Assembly: GCA_017525245.1 (NCBI GenBank) | Contig: JAFXTE010000012.1 | Coordinates: forward strand, 25,761 to 89,760 | Length of the DNA stretch: 64,000 bases | From: Bacteroidales bacterium | GTDB taxonomy: Bacteria > Bacteroidota > Bacteroidia > Bacteroidales > WCHB1-69 | Reading direction: 5' to 3' | Shown here: positions 41,244 through 50,412 of the stretch, one piece after another | Numbering within the stretch: position 1 is the stretch's first letter | How the letters are laid out: each line of letters begins with the position of its first letter | Notes under the pieces: generated by a model | Told to the model about the DNA's origin: nothing | The model's input: only the letters and a program-made list of their open reading frames with translations | Databases searched by the model: none | Program-made: the position numbers and the translations under genes

Positions 41244-43494
41244 GAAACAAGAGGCCTCGTCCTCCACTTTAGGACGGATGACCGTCGTATATTTGCTTAT
41301 GGTGCTGGTGGGGGTTGCCTGCCTGATCAAGATACTGTACCTCTCCATTGTGGAGCGTGCCGTTGCTTCCGGAACTTCCGACAAGTGCGTGGACACGACT
41401 GTCCCCGGCTGGGAGGACAAAGTTACGGATGACACTTACTGTTTCGTGCGCGAGAACATGCTCCGTCCTGTCCGTGGTGAGATATATGACGATCACGGTC
41501 GCGTGTTGGTGGCCAATTTCACCGTTTTCGAAGTGGCTTTTGACGGGAAAGGTTTCTCACGCGAGTACGCCGACACGCTGAACAAGAATCCCAAAGCTTA
41601 CGATGAGATTTTCCGTCAGTTGGCCGATGATTTTTACTATCAGTTCAAAGACCGCTTTCCGCGTTACAATGCCGACTATTATTACGATTTTTTCACTAAA
41701 AACATTCAGAAGAAGAAATATGCCACGCTTTTCCCTGTGAGAGAATGGGACGAAAAGATGTGGGTGATGGGAGTTGACACAGCGTTTGTCAAAAACAGAC
41801 CATATTTATATAAGACGTTCGTCAATGAAGACGGGGACTCCATCAGGAAACGGATTGTCCACACTCATCTTAACTACGTGCCCGCTAACGTGCGTGTCAA
41901 CCCATACGGGGAGATGGCGAAGCGTACGCTGGGGGTGGAGACTCCTGATCGTCAGTTCGGTTTGGAGCATGTGATGAACGGTATTCTGGCCGGGGTGGAC
42001 GGCAGTAAGAAATACCTTGAACTGAATCACGCCAAGGTTCCGTTACAGGAACGCATGGACCCGGAAGACGGCCATAATATCCATACGACCATCAAGTTGG
42101 AAATTCAACACGCGGTGCATAACGAGCTGTCGCGGAAGCTTTCCGAGTTGAATGCCGAATGGGGCTGTGCCATTGTGATGGAAACCAAGACCGGTGAAAT
42201 CAAGGCCATCTCCAATCTGCGCCGTGCCGCTGCCGACGCCTCCTACTACACGGAAAGCATGGAGTATGCCCTCAATGCCAAGGTGGAGCCCGGTTCCACG
42301 TTCAAATTGGCCTCTTTGTTGGCTTTTTTGGAGAAAACGCCCCAAGACACGGCCGCCATCTATCCCATGTTCAACCATACTTTTGAGTTCCCCACCAAGT
42401 CCGGGGCGGTGAAACGGTATTTCAAGAGTGACTCGAAAGTGCATGGGGAGACTTTGGGCAATCCGAGCGAGATTTTCCAACGCTCGTCCAACATCGGAAT
42501 CGCCTCGATGATTTTCCACGCATACGGTATCAAGAACTTCCAAGGATACTACAATCAACTCAAGAAGATGGGACTCTTGGACACCCTGCACACACAACTG
42601 GGTGACATCATGCCTGCCAAAATCAAGAGCGGTGTTAACGATTTCAACACCTACTATGCCACCTGTTTCGGTGCCGGGTTCACCATTCCGATTTTGCGGA
42701 CGCTCACCTATTACAACGCCATCGCCAACGGTGGCAAGATGATGGCCCCATTGTTCGTGCGCTATGTCACTGATACCTATGATACGATTCAACGGTTTGA
42801 GCCTCAGGTGCTTATGGAACATTTTGTTTCTGATTCCACCGTCCGTGAAGCCAGAAAATATCTGGAGAAGGTGGTTTGGGGACCCTATGGCACTGCACGT
42901 CGTTTCAGGGATGAGAATTGCATGTTCGCAGGCAAAACCGGCACACGTGATATTTGGGACGAAAAAGCGGGTGCCTACCGCAAGGACATCAACGCGGTGT
43001 CTTTCTGCGGTTATTTCCCGATGGACAAGCCGCAATACACGGTTATTATTTACATCTATGGGGTGCCTTATCACAGTGATGTGGCCGCTGACGCTTTCGC
43101 CCGCATAGCCCGCAGCATCATGAACAGTTCCAACTACAGCGCGACGCGCAGTGCAAGCGACTATCCGTTCACCCCGCTGACCCGCACCGCGCCCATCCGG
43201 AAAAAGTACTTCAATACCTTGTTGAGTGGCTTGGGCTATGACACAATTACCTATGAGACTAACGCTCCGTATTTGAGAGTGGATGCCGCCGACACCAACC
43301 GGCATGTAACCGTCACGGCGTTGCAGGCAAACACTTACCAGAAAATGCCTGATGTGCGCGGCATGATGGCCGCTGACGCTGTCACCGAACTCATCCGCGC
43401 CCGCTACAAGCCGCAAATTATCGGGAAAGGCCGCGTCAAATCCCAGATTCTTGACGAAAAAACGCATACGGTGAAATTGTACCTTGACCCGTGA
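41230..43494 (+). CDS. ftsI: Penicillin-binding protein 3, septal transpeptidase with PASTA domain
   Basis: A 754-residue class B PBP. One N-terminal membrane helix (MTVVYLLMVLVGVACLIKIL), the PBP dimer domain (LRPVRGEIYDDHGRVLVANF) and the transpeptidase with SxxK (EPGSTFKLAS), SxN (RSSNIGIA) and KTGT (AGKTGTRD). A C-terminal PASTA domain (MPDVRGMMAADAVTELIRAR) ends it, as in many Bacteroidota. The start ATG 41230 follows AGGAG at a good distance and overlaps ftsL; the upstream GTG or ATG at 41209 is less likely. Confidence 0.95.
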   Translation: MRTNRKQEASSSTLGRMTVVYLLMVLVGVACLIKILYLSIVERAVASGTSDKCVDTTVPGWEDKVTDDTYCFVRENMLRPVRGEIYDDHGRVLVANFTVFEVAFDGKGFSREYADTLNKNPKAYDEIFRQLADDFYYQFKDRFPRYNADYYYDFFTKNIQKKKYATLFPVREWDEKMWVMGVDTAFVKNRPYLYKTFVNEDGDSIRKRIVHTHLNYVPANVRVNPYGEMAKRTLGVETPDRQFGLEHVMNGILAGVDGSKKYLELNHAKVPLQERMDPEDGHNIHTTIKLEIQHAVHNELSRKLSELNAEWGCAIVMETKTGEIKAISNLRRAAADASYYTESMEYALNAKVEPGSTFKLASLLAFLEKTPQDTAAIYPMFNHTFEFPTKSGAVKRYFKSDSKVHGETLGNPSEIFQRSSNIGIASMIFHAYGIKNFQGYYNQLKKMGLLDTLHTQLGDIMPAKIKSGVNDFNTYYATCFGAGFTIPILRTLTYYNAIANGGKMMAPLFVRYVTDTYDTIQRFEPQVLMEHFVSDSTVREARKYLEKVVWGPYGTARRFRDENCMFAGKTGTRDIWDEKAGAYRKDINAVSFCGYFPMDKPQYTVIIYIYGVPYHSDVAADAFARIARSIMNSSNYSATRSASDYPFTPLTRTAPIRKKYFNTLLSGLGYDTITYETNAPYLRVDAADTNRHVTVTALQANTYQKMPDVRGMMAADAVTELIRARYKPQIIGKGRVKSQILDEKTHTVKLYLDP

Positions 43495-43554
43495 ATGTCG
43501 GGCGTATGCGATGCGCCTCTACCGAGCTTTCATCCCTGCCGGGATGTCAAGGAA

Positions 43555-43645
43555 TAAACCATAACCTTCTAACCTCCTAACCTCTATAACCTCTTAACCT
43601 ATAACCCCGCTTCAATAACCAATAACCTATAACCAATAACCATTA
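43555..43645. repeat. ATAACCA/CTAACCT tandem words and leader block
   Basis: Words AACCTCTAACC and ATAACC fill the ftsI-murE gap. The last 37 bp (43609-43645, beginning GCTTCAATAACCAATAACC) are almost identical to the block before the ABC-F gene at 48415-48451. Confidence 0.85.
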
Positions 43646-43654
43646 AAAAAGACA

Positions 43655-45127
43655 ATGAAACCATTAGATATACTGTTGAAAGCGTTGCGCAGCTGCGAAT
43701 TGACAGGAAGCCCGGAGATGAATGTCACGGAAATTCTGTTTGATTCGAGACGTGTCGTTGCTCAGCCTAAAGGTTCAACGCAACTGTATGTGGCGCAACG
43801 TGGTACACAGACCGACGGGCACAAGTACATCGGGGCGGTGATTGCGCAGGGCTGCCGTGCCGTGGTTTGCGAGACATTGCCCGAAACGATAGACAAGGAC
43901 GTCTGCTACATCAAAGTGGCGGACAGTTCCGTGGCTTTGGGACAGCTGGCCGATGCTTTCTATGACCATCCGAGCCGCAAGCTAAAGCTGGTGGGAATTA
44001 CCGGCACCAACGGCAAAACCACAACCGTGACGCTCCTGCACAGGTTGTTCATGTCCGCAGGTCACCAAACAGGTCTTCTCTCCACCATTGTCAACAAGAT
44101 CGGCAATGACGAGATTCCGTCCACGCACACCACCCCCGATGCCGTTGAACTCAACCAACTGCTTGCCCAGATGGTTGACCGGCATTGCGAATACTGCTTC
44201 ATGGAGGTGAGTTCGCACGCGCTCTGCCAGCATCGCGTTTCCGGACTGCGTTTCGCGGGCGGCATCTTCAGCAACATCACGCACGACCATCTGGACTTCC
44301 ACAAGACTTTCGCCAATTACATTGCGGCAAAGAAATCGTTTTTCGACAAATTACCGAAATCCGCTTTTGCTCTCACCAATGTGGATGACAAAAACGGCCG
44401 TGTGATGGTGCAGAACACGAAAGCGGCCATCCATACCTATAGTTTGCGCACCGCTGCCAATTTCAAGGGCGTCATCATGGAGAATGCCTTCACGGGGCTG
44501 CACATGCGTATCAACAACAGGGAAGTCTATTTCAAATTGTGTGGTAAGTTCAACGCTTACAATCTGTTGGCTATTTATGGAACGGCAGTGTTGTTAGGCA
44601 TGGACGAATATGAGGCTCTCGCCCAGATGAGCGGTTTGGAAAGTGCAGCGGGGCGGTTCCAGATGTTGCAAGTCGGGAACGGTGGCACGGCTATAGTGGA
44701 TTACGCCCACACGCCCGATGCACTTGAAAACGTGCTGAAAACCATTCGCGATATTGTGGGCCGGGATGCGGAAGTGATCACGGTGGTGGGTTGTGGCGGC
44801 GACCGAGACGCGCTGAAGCGTCCGGAGATGGCGGAAATCGCCTGCAAGTACAGTTCCAAAGTGCTGTTGACCTCCGACAATCCCCGCACCGAAGATCCTT
44901 TGGCCATCTTGGATGATATGCAGAAAGGCGTTCCCTCAAGCAAGTCAAAGCATGTGATGGTTATTGAAAACCGTCATGAGGCCATCAAGACGGCGTGCAC
45001 GATATTGCAAGCCAACGGGGTGTTGCTTGTGGCAGGAAAAGGACACGAGAACTATCAGGAAATCAATCACGTCAAACATCATTTTGACGACACGGAAGAG
45101 ATAAAGAATTTTTTTAACATTAAATAA
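43655..45127 (+). CDS. murE: UDP-N-acetylmuramoyl-tripeptide synthetase MurE (meso-diaminopimelate type)
   Basis: A 490-residue Mur ligase with ATP loop GITGTNGKTTT, the carbamylated-Lys region (FMEVSSHALCQHRV), DHLDFH and the C-terminal domain. TSDNPRTEDP carries the DNPR motif specific for meso-diaminopimelate. It adds that residue to UDP-MurNAc-L-Ala-D-Glu, which matches aspartate kinase at 10890 feeding the same branch. It is followed after 11 bp by mraY. Confidence 0.96.
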   Translation: MKPLDILLKALRSCELTGSPEMNVTEILFDSRRVVAQPKGSTQLYVAQRGTQTDGHKYIGAVIAQGCRAVVCETLPETIDKDVCYIKVADSSVALGQLADAFYDHPSRKLKLVGITGTNGKTTTVTLLHRLFMSAGHQTGLLSTIVNKIGNDEIPSTHTTPDAVELNQLLAQMVDRHCEYCFMEVSSHALCQHRVSGLRFAGGIFSNITHDHLDFHKTFANYIAAKKSFFDKLPKSAFALTNVDDKNGRVMVQNTKAAIHTYSLRTAANFKGVIMENAFTGLHMRINNREVYFKLCGKFNAYNLLAIYGTAVLLGMDEYEALAQMSGLESAAGRFQMLQVGNGGTAIVDYAHTPDALENVLKTIRDIVGRDAEVITVVGCGGDRDALKRPEMAEIACKYSSKVLLTSDNPRTEDPLAILDDMQKGVPSSKSKHVMVIENRHEAIKTACTILQANGVLLVAGKGHENYQEINHVKHHFDDTEEIKNFFNIK

Positions 45128-45138
45128 GTCAGTAGATT

Positions 45139-46401
45139 ATGTTGTATTATCTGTTTTCATGGCTTCACAAAAGCGGCTATCACGGAACCCGTATTTTCCA
45201 ATACATCTCGTTTCGTTCTGCTATGGCTTTCGTACTGGCTTTAATTATTTCCGTTTTCATCGGGAAATATTTCATCCAATATTTGAAGAAGAAACAAATA
45301 GGGGAGAGCATTCGCGACCTTGGTCTGGCTGGTCAGAACGAAAAGGCCGGAACGCCGACCATGGGCGGTCTCATTATCATCGCGGCCATTCTTATTCCTG
45401 CCTTGCTGTTATGCGACCTTAGCAACATCTATATCATCCTGATGATTTTCACGACAATATGGTTGGGTGCGCTCGGCTTTTCGGATGACTATATCAAGGT
45501 TTTCAAAAAGAACAAGGAGGGCCTCTCGCCGAGAAAGAAGTTGATCGGGCAGATTATCCTCGGTCTTTTGGTGGGCGCGACCATGTATTTCCATCCGGAT
45601 GCCGTCATCAGCGAGAAGAAAGTGCAGAAGCAGTCTTTGACGAAGGTGAGTTCCACCGAGCTGCTGCAGGTGGAGAACCAAGAGAACGCCCACACACCCA
45701 AGTTGTTTGATGAACCACACCATTCATCCAAGACTACCATCCCGTTTGTGAAGAACCACGAGCTGGATTATGCCATTCTCACCCGTTGGATGGGGGACGA
45801 GAGCGGTCGATGGTCGTTTCTGTTCTTCATTCCGATTATCGTGTTCATTATTGCGGCCGTTTCCAATGGGGCGAACCTCACAGACGGATTGGACGGTTTG
45901 GCGACCGGAACCACTGCAACCATTGCGGTGGGCATAGCTATCCTTGCATACGTTTCGGGTAATGTGATATTTGCCAACTATTTGAATATTATGTATATAC
46001 CAGATATAGGAGAGTTGGTGATATTCATTTCCGCAGTGATAGGGGCCTGTATCGGATTCTATTGGTGGAACTGCTATCCCGCCCAAGTGTTCATGGGTGA
46101 CACGGGGAGCCTCACTCTTGGCGGCATTGTGGCCGTTTCGTGCATCATTATCCGCAAGGAACTCCTCATCCCGATATTGTGCGGTGTTTATTTGGCCCAG
46201 TCCATATCGGTCATCATGCAGGTGTCCTATTTCAAATACACGAAGAAACGCTATGGCGAAGGCCGCCGCATCTTCCTGATGGCCCCGTTGCATCATCATT
46301 TCCAGAAAAAAGGGCTTCACGAATCGAAAATCGTGCAACGGTTCATTGTGGTCAGCATGATTCTTGCCGTGTTGGCTATTGTGACGTTGAAGATCAGGTA
46401 G
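45139..46401 (+). CDS. mraY: Phospho-N-acetylmuramoyl-pentapeptide transferase MraY
   Basis: A 420-residue polytopic membrane enzyme: AGTPTMGGL, GFSDDYIKVFKKNKEGLS, NLTDGLDGLATG, QVFMGDTGSL and APLHHHFQKKG are all intact. It transfers phospho-MurNAc-pentapeptide to undecaprenyl phosphate to make lipid I. It is about 60 residues longer than the E. coli enzyme because of a loop near residues 150-215 (KVSSTELLQVENQENAHTPK), which is usual in Bacteroidota. Words such as AGAAACGA fill the gap that follows. Confidence 0.96.
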   Translation: MLYYLFSWLHKSGYHGTRIFQYISFRSAMAFVLALIISVFIGKYFIQYLKKKQIGESIRDLGLAGQNEKAGTPTMGGLIIIAAILIPALLLCDLSNIYIILMIFTTIWLGALGFSDDYIKVFKKNKEGLSPRKKLIGQIILGLLVGATMYFHPDAVISEKKVQKQSLTKVSSTELLQVENQENAHTPKLFDEPHHSSKTTIPFVKNHELDYAILTRWMGDESGRWSFLFFIPIIVFIIAAVSNGANLTDGLDGLATGTTATIAVGIAILAYVSGNVIFANYLNIMYIPDIGELVIFISAVIGACIGFYWWNCYPAQVFMGDTGSLTLGGIVAVSCIIIRKELLIPILCGVYLAQSISVIMQVSYFKYTKKRYGEGRRIFLMAPLHHHFQKKGLHESKIVQRFIVVSMILAVLAIVTLKIR

Positions 46402-46488
46402 TTGAACGATGAGAAACGAAGAAACGATGATTAGATAATAAGATAATTGGATAAATAAAAGTAAGTAGAATAATAAACCAAAACCATT

Positions 46489-47046
46489 ATGCCGACTAAA
46501 AAAACCAACAGCTTCCGCTTGTTTGAACAAGCCAGGGAAACAGCCAACCCACGTGTGGGTACGCTTTCCGAGCAACTCATTAAATTACGTCAGAGGAATA
46601 TTGCCGAATCATTGGCGGATTTTGAAGGAAACGCACACAAACTTGAACATGTCAAGAGTTTTTCGGGTGTTGATTTCGTGGATGACGCGCGCTCCACAAC
46701 CGCCAATGCGGTATGGTATTCGCTGCAGTCCATGACCAAGCCCACCGTTTGGATCACCAATATCGACACTTTGGATGCCCTTACCGAGGATGTTCTCTCA
46801 GAGGTGAAAACGAAGGTCAAAGAGGTGGTGTTGCAAGGAGTCTATAACATTGATGTTTACCAAAGACTGGCCGAGATGGGGGTCCCCGTGATGATGACCA
46901 TGAGCATGGAGGATGCCGTGAACCATGCTTTTTACTCCTGTCAGAAAGGCGATGTGATTTTGTATGCCCCGGGCATTCATGGGAATAGCCAGCTTACCTA
47001 CCGTGATCGCGGCGAAAAGTTCAAATCGGCAGTTGCACAACTATAA
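46489..47046 (+). CDS. MurD C-terminal-domain-like protein lacking the ATP-binding and UDP-binding domains
   Basis: An intact 185-residue frame in the exact place of murD, between mraY and ftsW. LADFEGNAHKLEHVKSFSGV aligns with the GLPHRxExV...NGV start of the MurD C-terminal domain; FVDDARSTTANAVWYSLQSM with NDSKATN...AL; and YAPGIHGNSQLTYRDRGEKF with SPACASxDxFxxFxxRGxxF. The N-terminal Rossmann domain and the central GTNGKTT domain are absent, and the catalytic Lys of NDSKAT reads Arg. By itself it cannot be a MurD ligase. The frame is undamaged, so it looks retained rather than decaying. A full MurD must be encoded elsewhere or replaced. Confidence 0.8.
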   Translation: MPTKKTNSFRLFEQARETANPRVGTLSEQLIKLRQRNIAESLADFEGNAHKLEHVKSFSGVDFVDDARSTTANAVWYSLQSMTKPTVWITNIDTLDALTEDVLSEVKTKVKEVVLQGVYNIDVYQRLAEMGVPVMMTMSMEDAVNHAFYSCQKGDVILYAPGIHGNSQLTYRDRGEKFKSAVAQL

Positions 47047-47058
47047 TCCGCTATTGTC

Positions 47059-48216
47059 ATGGAAGCCAACGTTGACACCCCGAGGGAATCCTTTCTGCGC
47101 AAAATCAAGCTGAAGACGGACAACATCATCCCCATAGTGGTGATATTTCTGACGGCTATTTCTGTTGTCATGGTGTATAGTATGCGCGGCAATGTCGTTT
47201 TGCAGCATTTGAAACACCTTTTGTTCGGTTACATAGGCATGTTTGTCGTGTATCAAGTTGATTACCGCAGAGTGGGTGTGTTTGCCCCGGTTGTTCTCTT
47301 TGTGGCCGCCATCCTGCTGGTGTTCACCATGTTGTCGCAGGCGGTGCGTGGTGTCACTATCTTTGGGCGCGATGTGCAGACGTTTTACTTTATCGGTTTC
47401 CTGATTATTTTTTACATTTCCAACTATATTGCGCGGCAATACCATAAGCACGGGGAATTGAATTCCTCCAATGTGAGGTATCTGTTTTTGTTGTTAGGCG
47501 GCTTTTGCCTCGGCATCGCCACCATGAACATGTCCACCGCCATCATCCTTTTCATCACAGGCATCGTGATTTTCTTTGTCGGAGGTTTCAAGATAAAAGA
47601 CATAGCCGGAATGATCGGCATTGTGGCGGCGGTTCTTCTCGTGGCTGTCATTGTGGTGGCCAATATGAGTGATGACAGAAAGGCGAAAATCGGACGTATG
47701 GCCACATTCATCAACCGTTGGGAATACTACATCACCAAGGATAACAGCGATGGCTACGGTGACCAGATGATTTTGGCCAGAGCGGCCATCGCCCGCTCCG
47801 GTTTTAACCCTGCGGGTCCTGGAAAAGGGGTCATCAAGAACCGTCTGCCGGAGAAAGAGACGGACTATGCGTATGCATCCCTGTTTGAGGAAACCGGCAT
47901 CGTGGTTGGTGTGCTGGTGCTACTGTCCTATCTCATCATCTTTTACCGGGCGCGGAAGATTGCCAAAGAGGCGACAGGCACTTTCGGGAGGCTTTTAGCC
48001 TTCGGAATAGGTTTTTGGTTCACGTGCCAGGCCCTGGTCCACATCGGGGTGAATTGCGAGTTGTTGCCCACCACTGGACAAACATTGCCGTTCATTAGCA
48101 GCGGTGGTGCCTCCTTGTTCGTTTCCGGCTGCGCCATGGGCATGCTCCTCAATATCGGCAAAGTCTCGTTTTTGGAAGGGCAGAAGGAGGATCCGTTTGA
48201 GATGCTGAGGCGATGA
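47059..48216 (+). CDS. ftsW: Septal peptidoglycan polymerase FtsW
   Basis: A 385-residue SEDS protein with about ten membrane segments. It has SLLMVYSM-like start (VVMVYSMRGN), the RWEYYITKDNSDGYGDQMILARAAIARSG segment with conserved charged residues, and the C-terminal signature PTTGQTLPFISSGGASLF. It polymerises glycan strands with PBP3 (ftsI) at the septum. It is the last dcw gene here: murG, murC, ftsQ, ftsA and ftsZ do not follow. Confidence 0.95.
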   Translation: MEANVDTPRESFLRKIKLKTDNIIPIVVIFLTAISVVMVYSMRGNVVLQHLKHLLFGYIGMFVVYQVDYRRVGVFAPVVLFVAAILLVFTMLSQAVRGVTIFGRDVQTFYFIGFLIIFYISNYIARQYHKHGELNSSNVRYLFLLLGGFCLGIATMNMSTAIILFITGIVIFFVGGFKIKDIAGMIGIVAAVLLVAVIVVANMSDDRKAKIGRMATFINRWEYYITKDNSDGYGDQMILARAAIARSGFNPAGPGKGVIKNRLPEKETDYAYASLFEETGIVVGVLVLLSYLIIFYRARKIAKEATGTFGRLLAFGIGFWFTCQALVHIGVNCELLPTTGQTLPFISSGGASLFVSGCAMGMLLNIGKVSFLEGQKEDPFEMLRR

Positions 48217-48451
48217 AGGGCGATGAAACGATGATGCGATGAAACGATGAGGCGATGAGACGATGAAACGATGAGGCGATGATGTCCGATGAAACGATGA
48301 AGGACGATGTAATGACAAGAGTATAGTCTGTTCACAATTCACTGCTCACTATTTACAAATCACTAATCACCAATCACTAATCACCAATCACTTATCACCA
48401 ATCACAATACCCCAGCTTCAATAACCAATAACCTATAACCCATAACCATTA
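48217..48451. repeat. GATGAAACGATGAGGC and ATCACCAATCACTA arrays with leader block
   Basis: Three kinds of words follow each other: ACGATGA/GGCGATGA (48217-48308), ATCACTAATCACC (48336-48408), then the 37-bp block beginning GCTTCAATAACC (48415-48451), ending 4 bp before the ABC-F start codon. No promoter core was found in the 239-bp gap. Confidence 0.88.
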
Positions 48452-48455
48452 CATA

Positions 48456-50381
48456 ATGATTCAAATCAACAAACTGTCAGTCAATTTCACTGGAGACTTC
48501 CTCTTCAAGGACGTTTCGTTTGTGGCGGGTGACAAGGATCGTATCGGACTTGTGGGGCATAATGGTGCGGGGAAATCGACATTGCTGAAGATCATCCATC
48601 GCGACATCGAGCCGGCGTCGGGTACGATGGTCATCACCTCCGGTCATAGGGTGGGGTATTTGCCGCAGGAACTCGCCGGAACATCCACGCTGTCCGTATG
48701 GGACGAGGCGGTTTCCGCATTTGAGGAGATACGGGTTATGGAACGCAAGATGCAGCATATCTCCAACGAGTTAGCTGAGCGCACGGATTACGAATCCGAC
48801 GGATATGCCCAGTTGACACAACAACTCTCTGACTTGAATGACAGATATAACCACCTTGGTGGCAATACGATAGAGGCTGAAACCGAGAAAGTGCTGGCAG
48901 GTATGGGATTTTTCCGAGAGGAGTTCCATCAGCCGATGTCCTCGTTCAGCAATGGCTGGCAGATGCGTGTCTGCCTTGCCAAAATCCTCCTCCAAAAGCC
49001 CGAAATCATTCTCCTTGACGAGCCCACCAATCACCTCGACATCGAATCCATCCAGTGGTTGGAGGAATATTTGGCAAATTACGACGGTTGCGTCATCCTC
49101 GTCTCCCACGACCGCGCATTCCTCGACCGAGTGACCAACCGTACCATTGAGATCACGTTAGGAAATATTCAGGATTACAAGTGCAGCTATTCCAAATACG
49201 TTGAACAGCGTTTGGAACGCATTGAAAGCCAGCAGTCTGCGTATGAGAACCAACAGAAGGAAATTGCGCAGATAGAGCGGTTTATTGAGCGGTTCCGTTA
49301 TAAGGCCACCAAAGCTCGGCAGGTACAGAGCCGAATCAAGATGCTGGAGAAGATGGATCGTGTGGAGGTGGACGAATACGACAAAAGTTCCATATCGTTC
49401 AAGTTCCCGCCTGCACCGCATTCGGGATTGGTGGTGGTGGAGAGCAAGAACCTTTCGTTGGGTTATGACACCAAGCCGGGCGTGCTCAAGGGGGTGGATT
49501 TCCGGCTTGAGCGTGGCGAGCGCGTGGCGTTCGTCGGCCGCAACGGTGAGGGCAAATCCACCATGGTGAAAGCCATCGTGGGTGCGCTGCCCCCTGAAAG
49601 CGGTGAATTGCAGCTTGGATATCAAGTGGTTGTAGGTTACTATGCACAGAACCAAGCGCAACTGCTCAATCCCGAAAAGACCGTTTTCGAGACGATTGAC
49701 GATGTGGCGGTGGGCGACATCCGGCCCAAAATCCGCACCATCCTCGGCAGCTTCCTTTTCGACACGGAAGACACCGAAAAGAAGGTGAAAGTGCTTTCCG
49801 GTGGCGAAAAAGCGCGTCTCGCGTTGGCAAAGCTGCTGTTATCTCCCTTCAACCTGCTTATCCTCGACGAGCCGACCAACCATCTCGACATGCCTTCCAA
49901 GGACGTGCTCAAAAACGCTCTGTTGCAGTATGAAGGCAGCCTGATTCTTGTTTCCCACGACCGTGACTTCCTGCAAGGGCTCACTTCCAAAGTATATGAG
50001 TTCAAGAACCATCAGATGCACGCTTTCACCGGCGACATCTATGATTTTCTCGCACAGCGCAAGATGGAGACGCTCAATGAGCTGCAGAGCCGAACGGCGG
50101 CATCTGCCAGCGCATCTGGAGAGAAAGTGTCCAGCAACAAGGAGCAGTGGGAGCAGAAAAAGCAACGCGAGGCCGACGACCGCAAGAAGAAGAACCGGCT
50201 GCGCAAATTAGAGGATGAGTTGGAATTGTTGCAGCGGCTTCTGGCCGACACAGAGGAACGGCTCGCCAATCCTGAAGGCAACGCTGAGGCCATCGCTTCC
50301 GGGGAACTCTACAAAGCATACGAGTCGATAAAGGCTCAAATTGAGGAGAAGGAGACAGAGTGGTTGGAGTTGAGTGAATGA
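48456..50381 (+). CDS. ABC-F family ATPase
   Basis: A 641-residue cytoplasmic protein with two nucleotide-binding domains and no membrane segments: Walker A GHNGAGKST and GRNGEGKST, signatures SNGWQMRVCLAKI and LSGGEKARLALAKL, Walker B ILLDEPTNHLDIES and LILDEPTNHLDMPS, a linker of about 80 charged residues between them, and a C-terminal coiled coil (KKQREADDRKKKNRLRKLEDELELLQRLL). ABC-F proteins act on the ribosome, as translation factors or as resistance proteins. The C-terminal coil suggests a Uup-type member. Substrate and phenotype cannot be told. Confidence 0.94.
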   Translation: MIQINKLSVNFTGDFLFKDVSFVAGDKDRIGLVGHNGAGKSTLLKIIHRDIEPASGTMVITSGHRVGYLPQELAGTSTLSVWDEAVSAFEEIRVMERKMQHISNELAERTDYESDGYAQLTQQLSDLNDRYNHLGGNTIEAETEKVLAGMGFFREEFHQPMSSFSNGWQMRVCLAKILLQKPEIILLDEPTNHLDIESIQWLEEYLANYDGCVILVSHDRAFLDRVTNRTIEITLGNIQDYKCSYSKYVEQRLERIESQQSAYENQQKEIAQIERFIERFRYKATKARQVQSRIKMLEKMDRVEVDEYDKSSISFKFPPAPHSGLVVVESKNLSLGYDTKPGVLKGVDFRLERGERVAFVGRNGEGKSTMVKAIVGALPPESGELQLGYQVVVGYYAQNQAQLLNPEKTVFETIDDVAVGDIRPKIRTILGSFLFDTEDTEKKVKVLSGGEKARLALAKLLLSPFNLLILDEPTNHLDMPSKDVLKNALLQYEGSLILVSHDRDFLQGLTSKVYEFKNHQMHAFTGDIYDFLAQRKMETLNELQSRTAASASASGEKVSSNKEQWEQKKQREADDRKKKNRLRKLEDELELLQRLLADTEERLANPEGNAEAIASGELYKAYESIKAQIEEKETEWLELSE

Positions 50382-50412
50382 AATGGTGCGAATTGCTGTG
50401 TGTTAGATAATT

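Noticed and set aside
42043-43467. 474-codon open frame opposite ftsI
   Set aside because: Antisense shadow; ftsI carries SxxK, SxN and KTGT on the plus strand.
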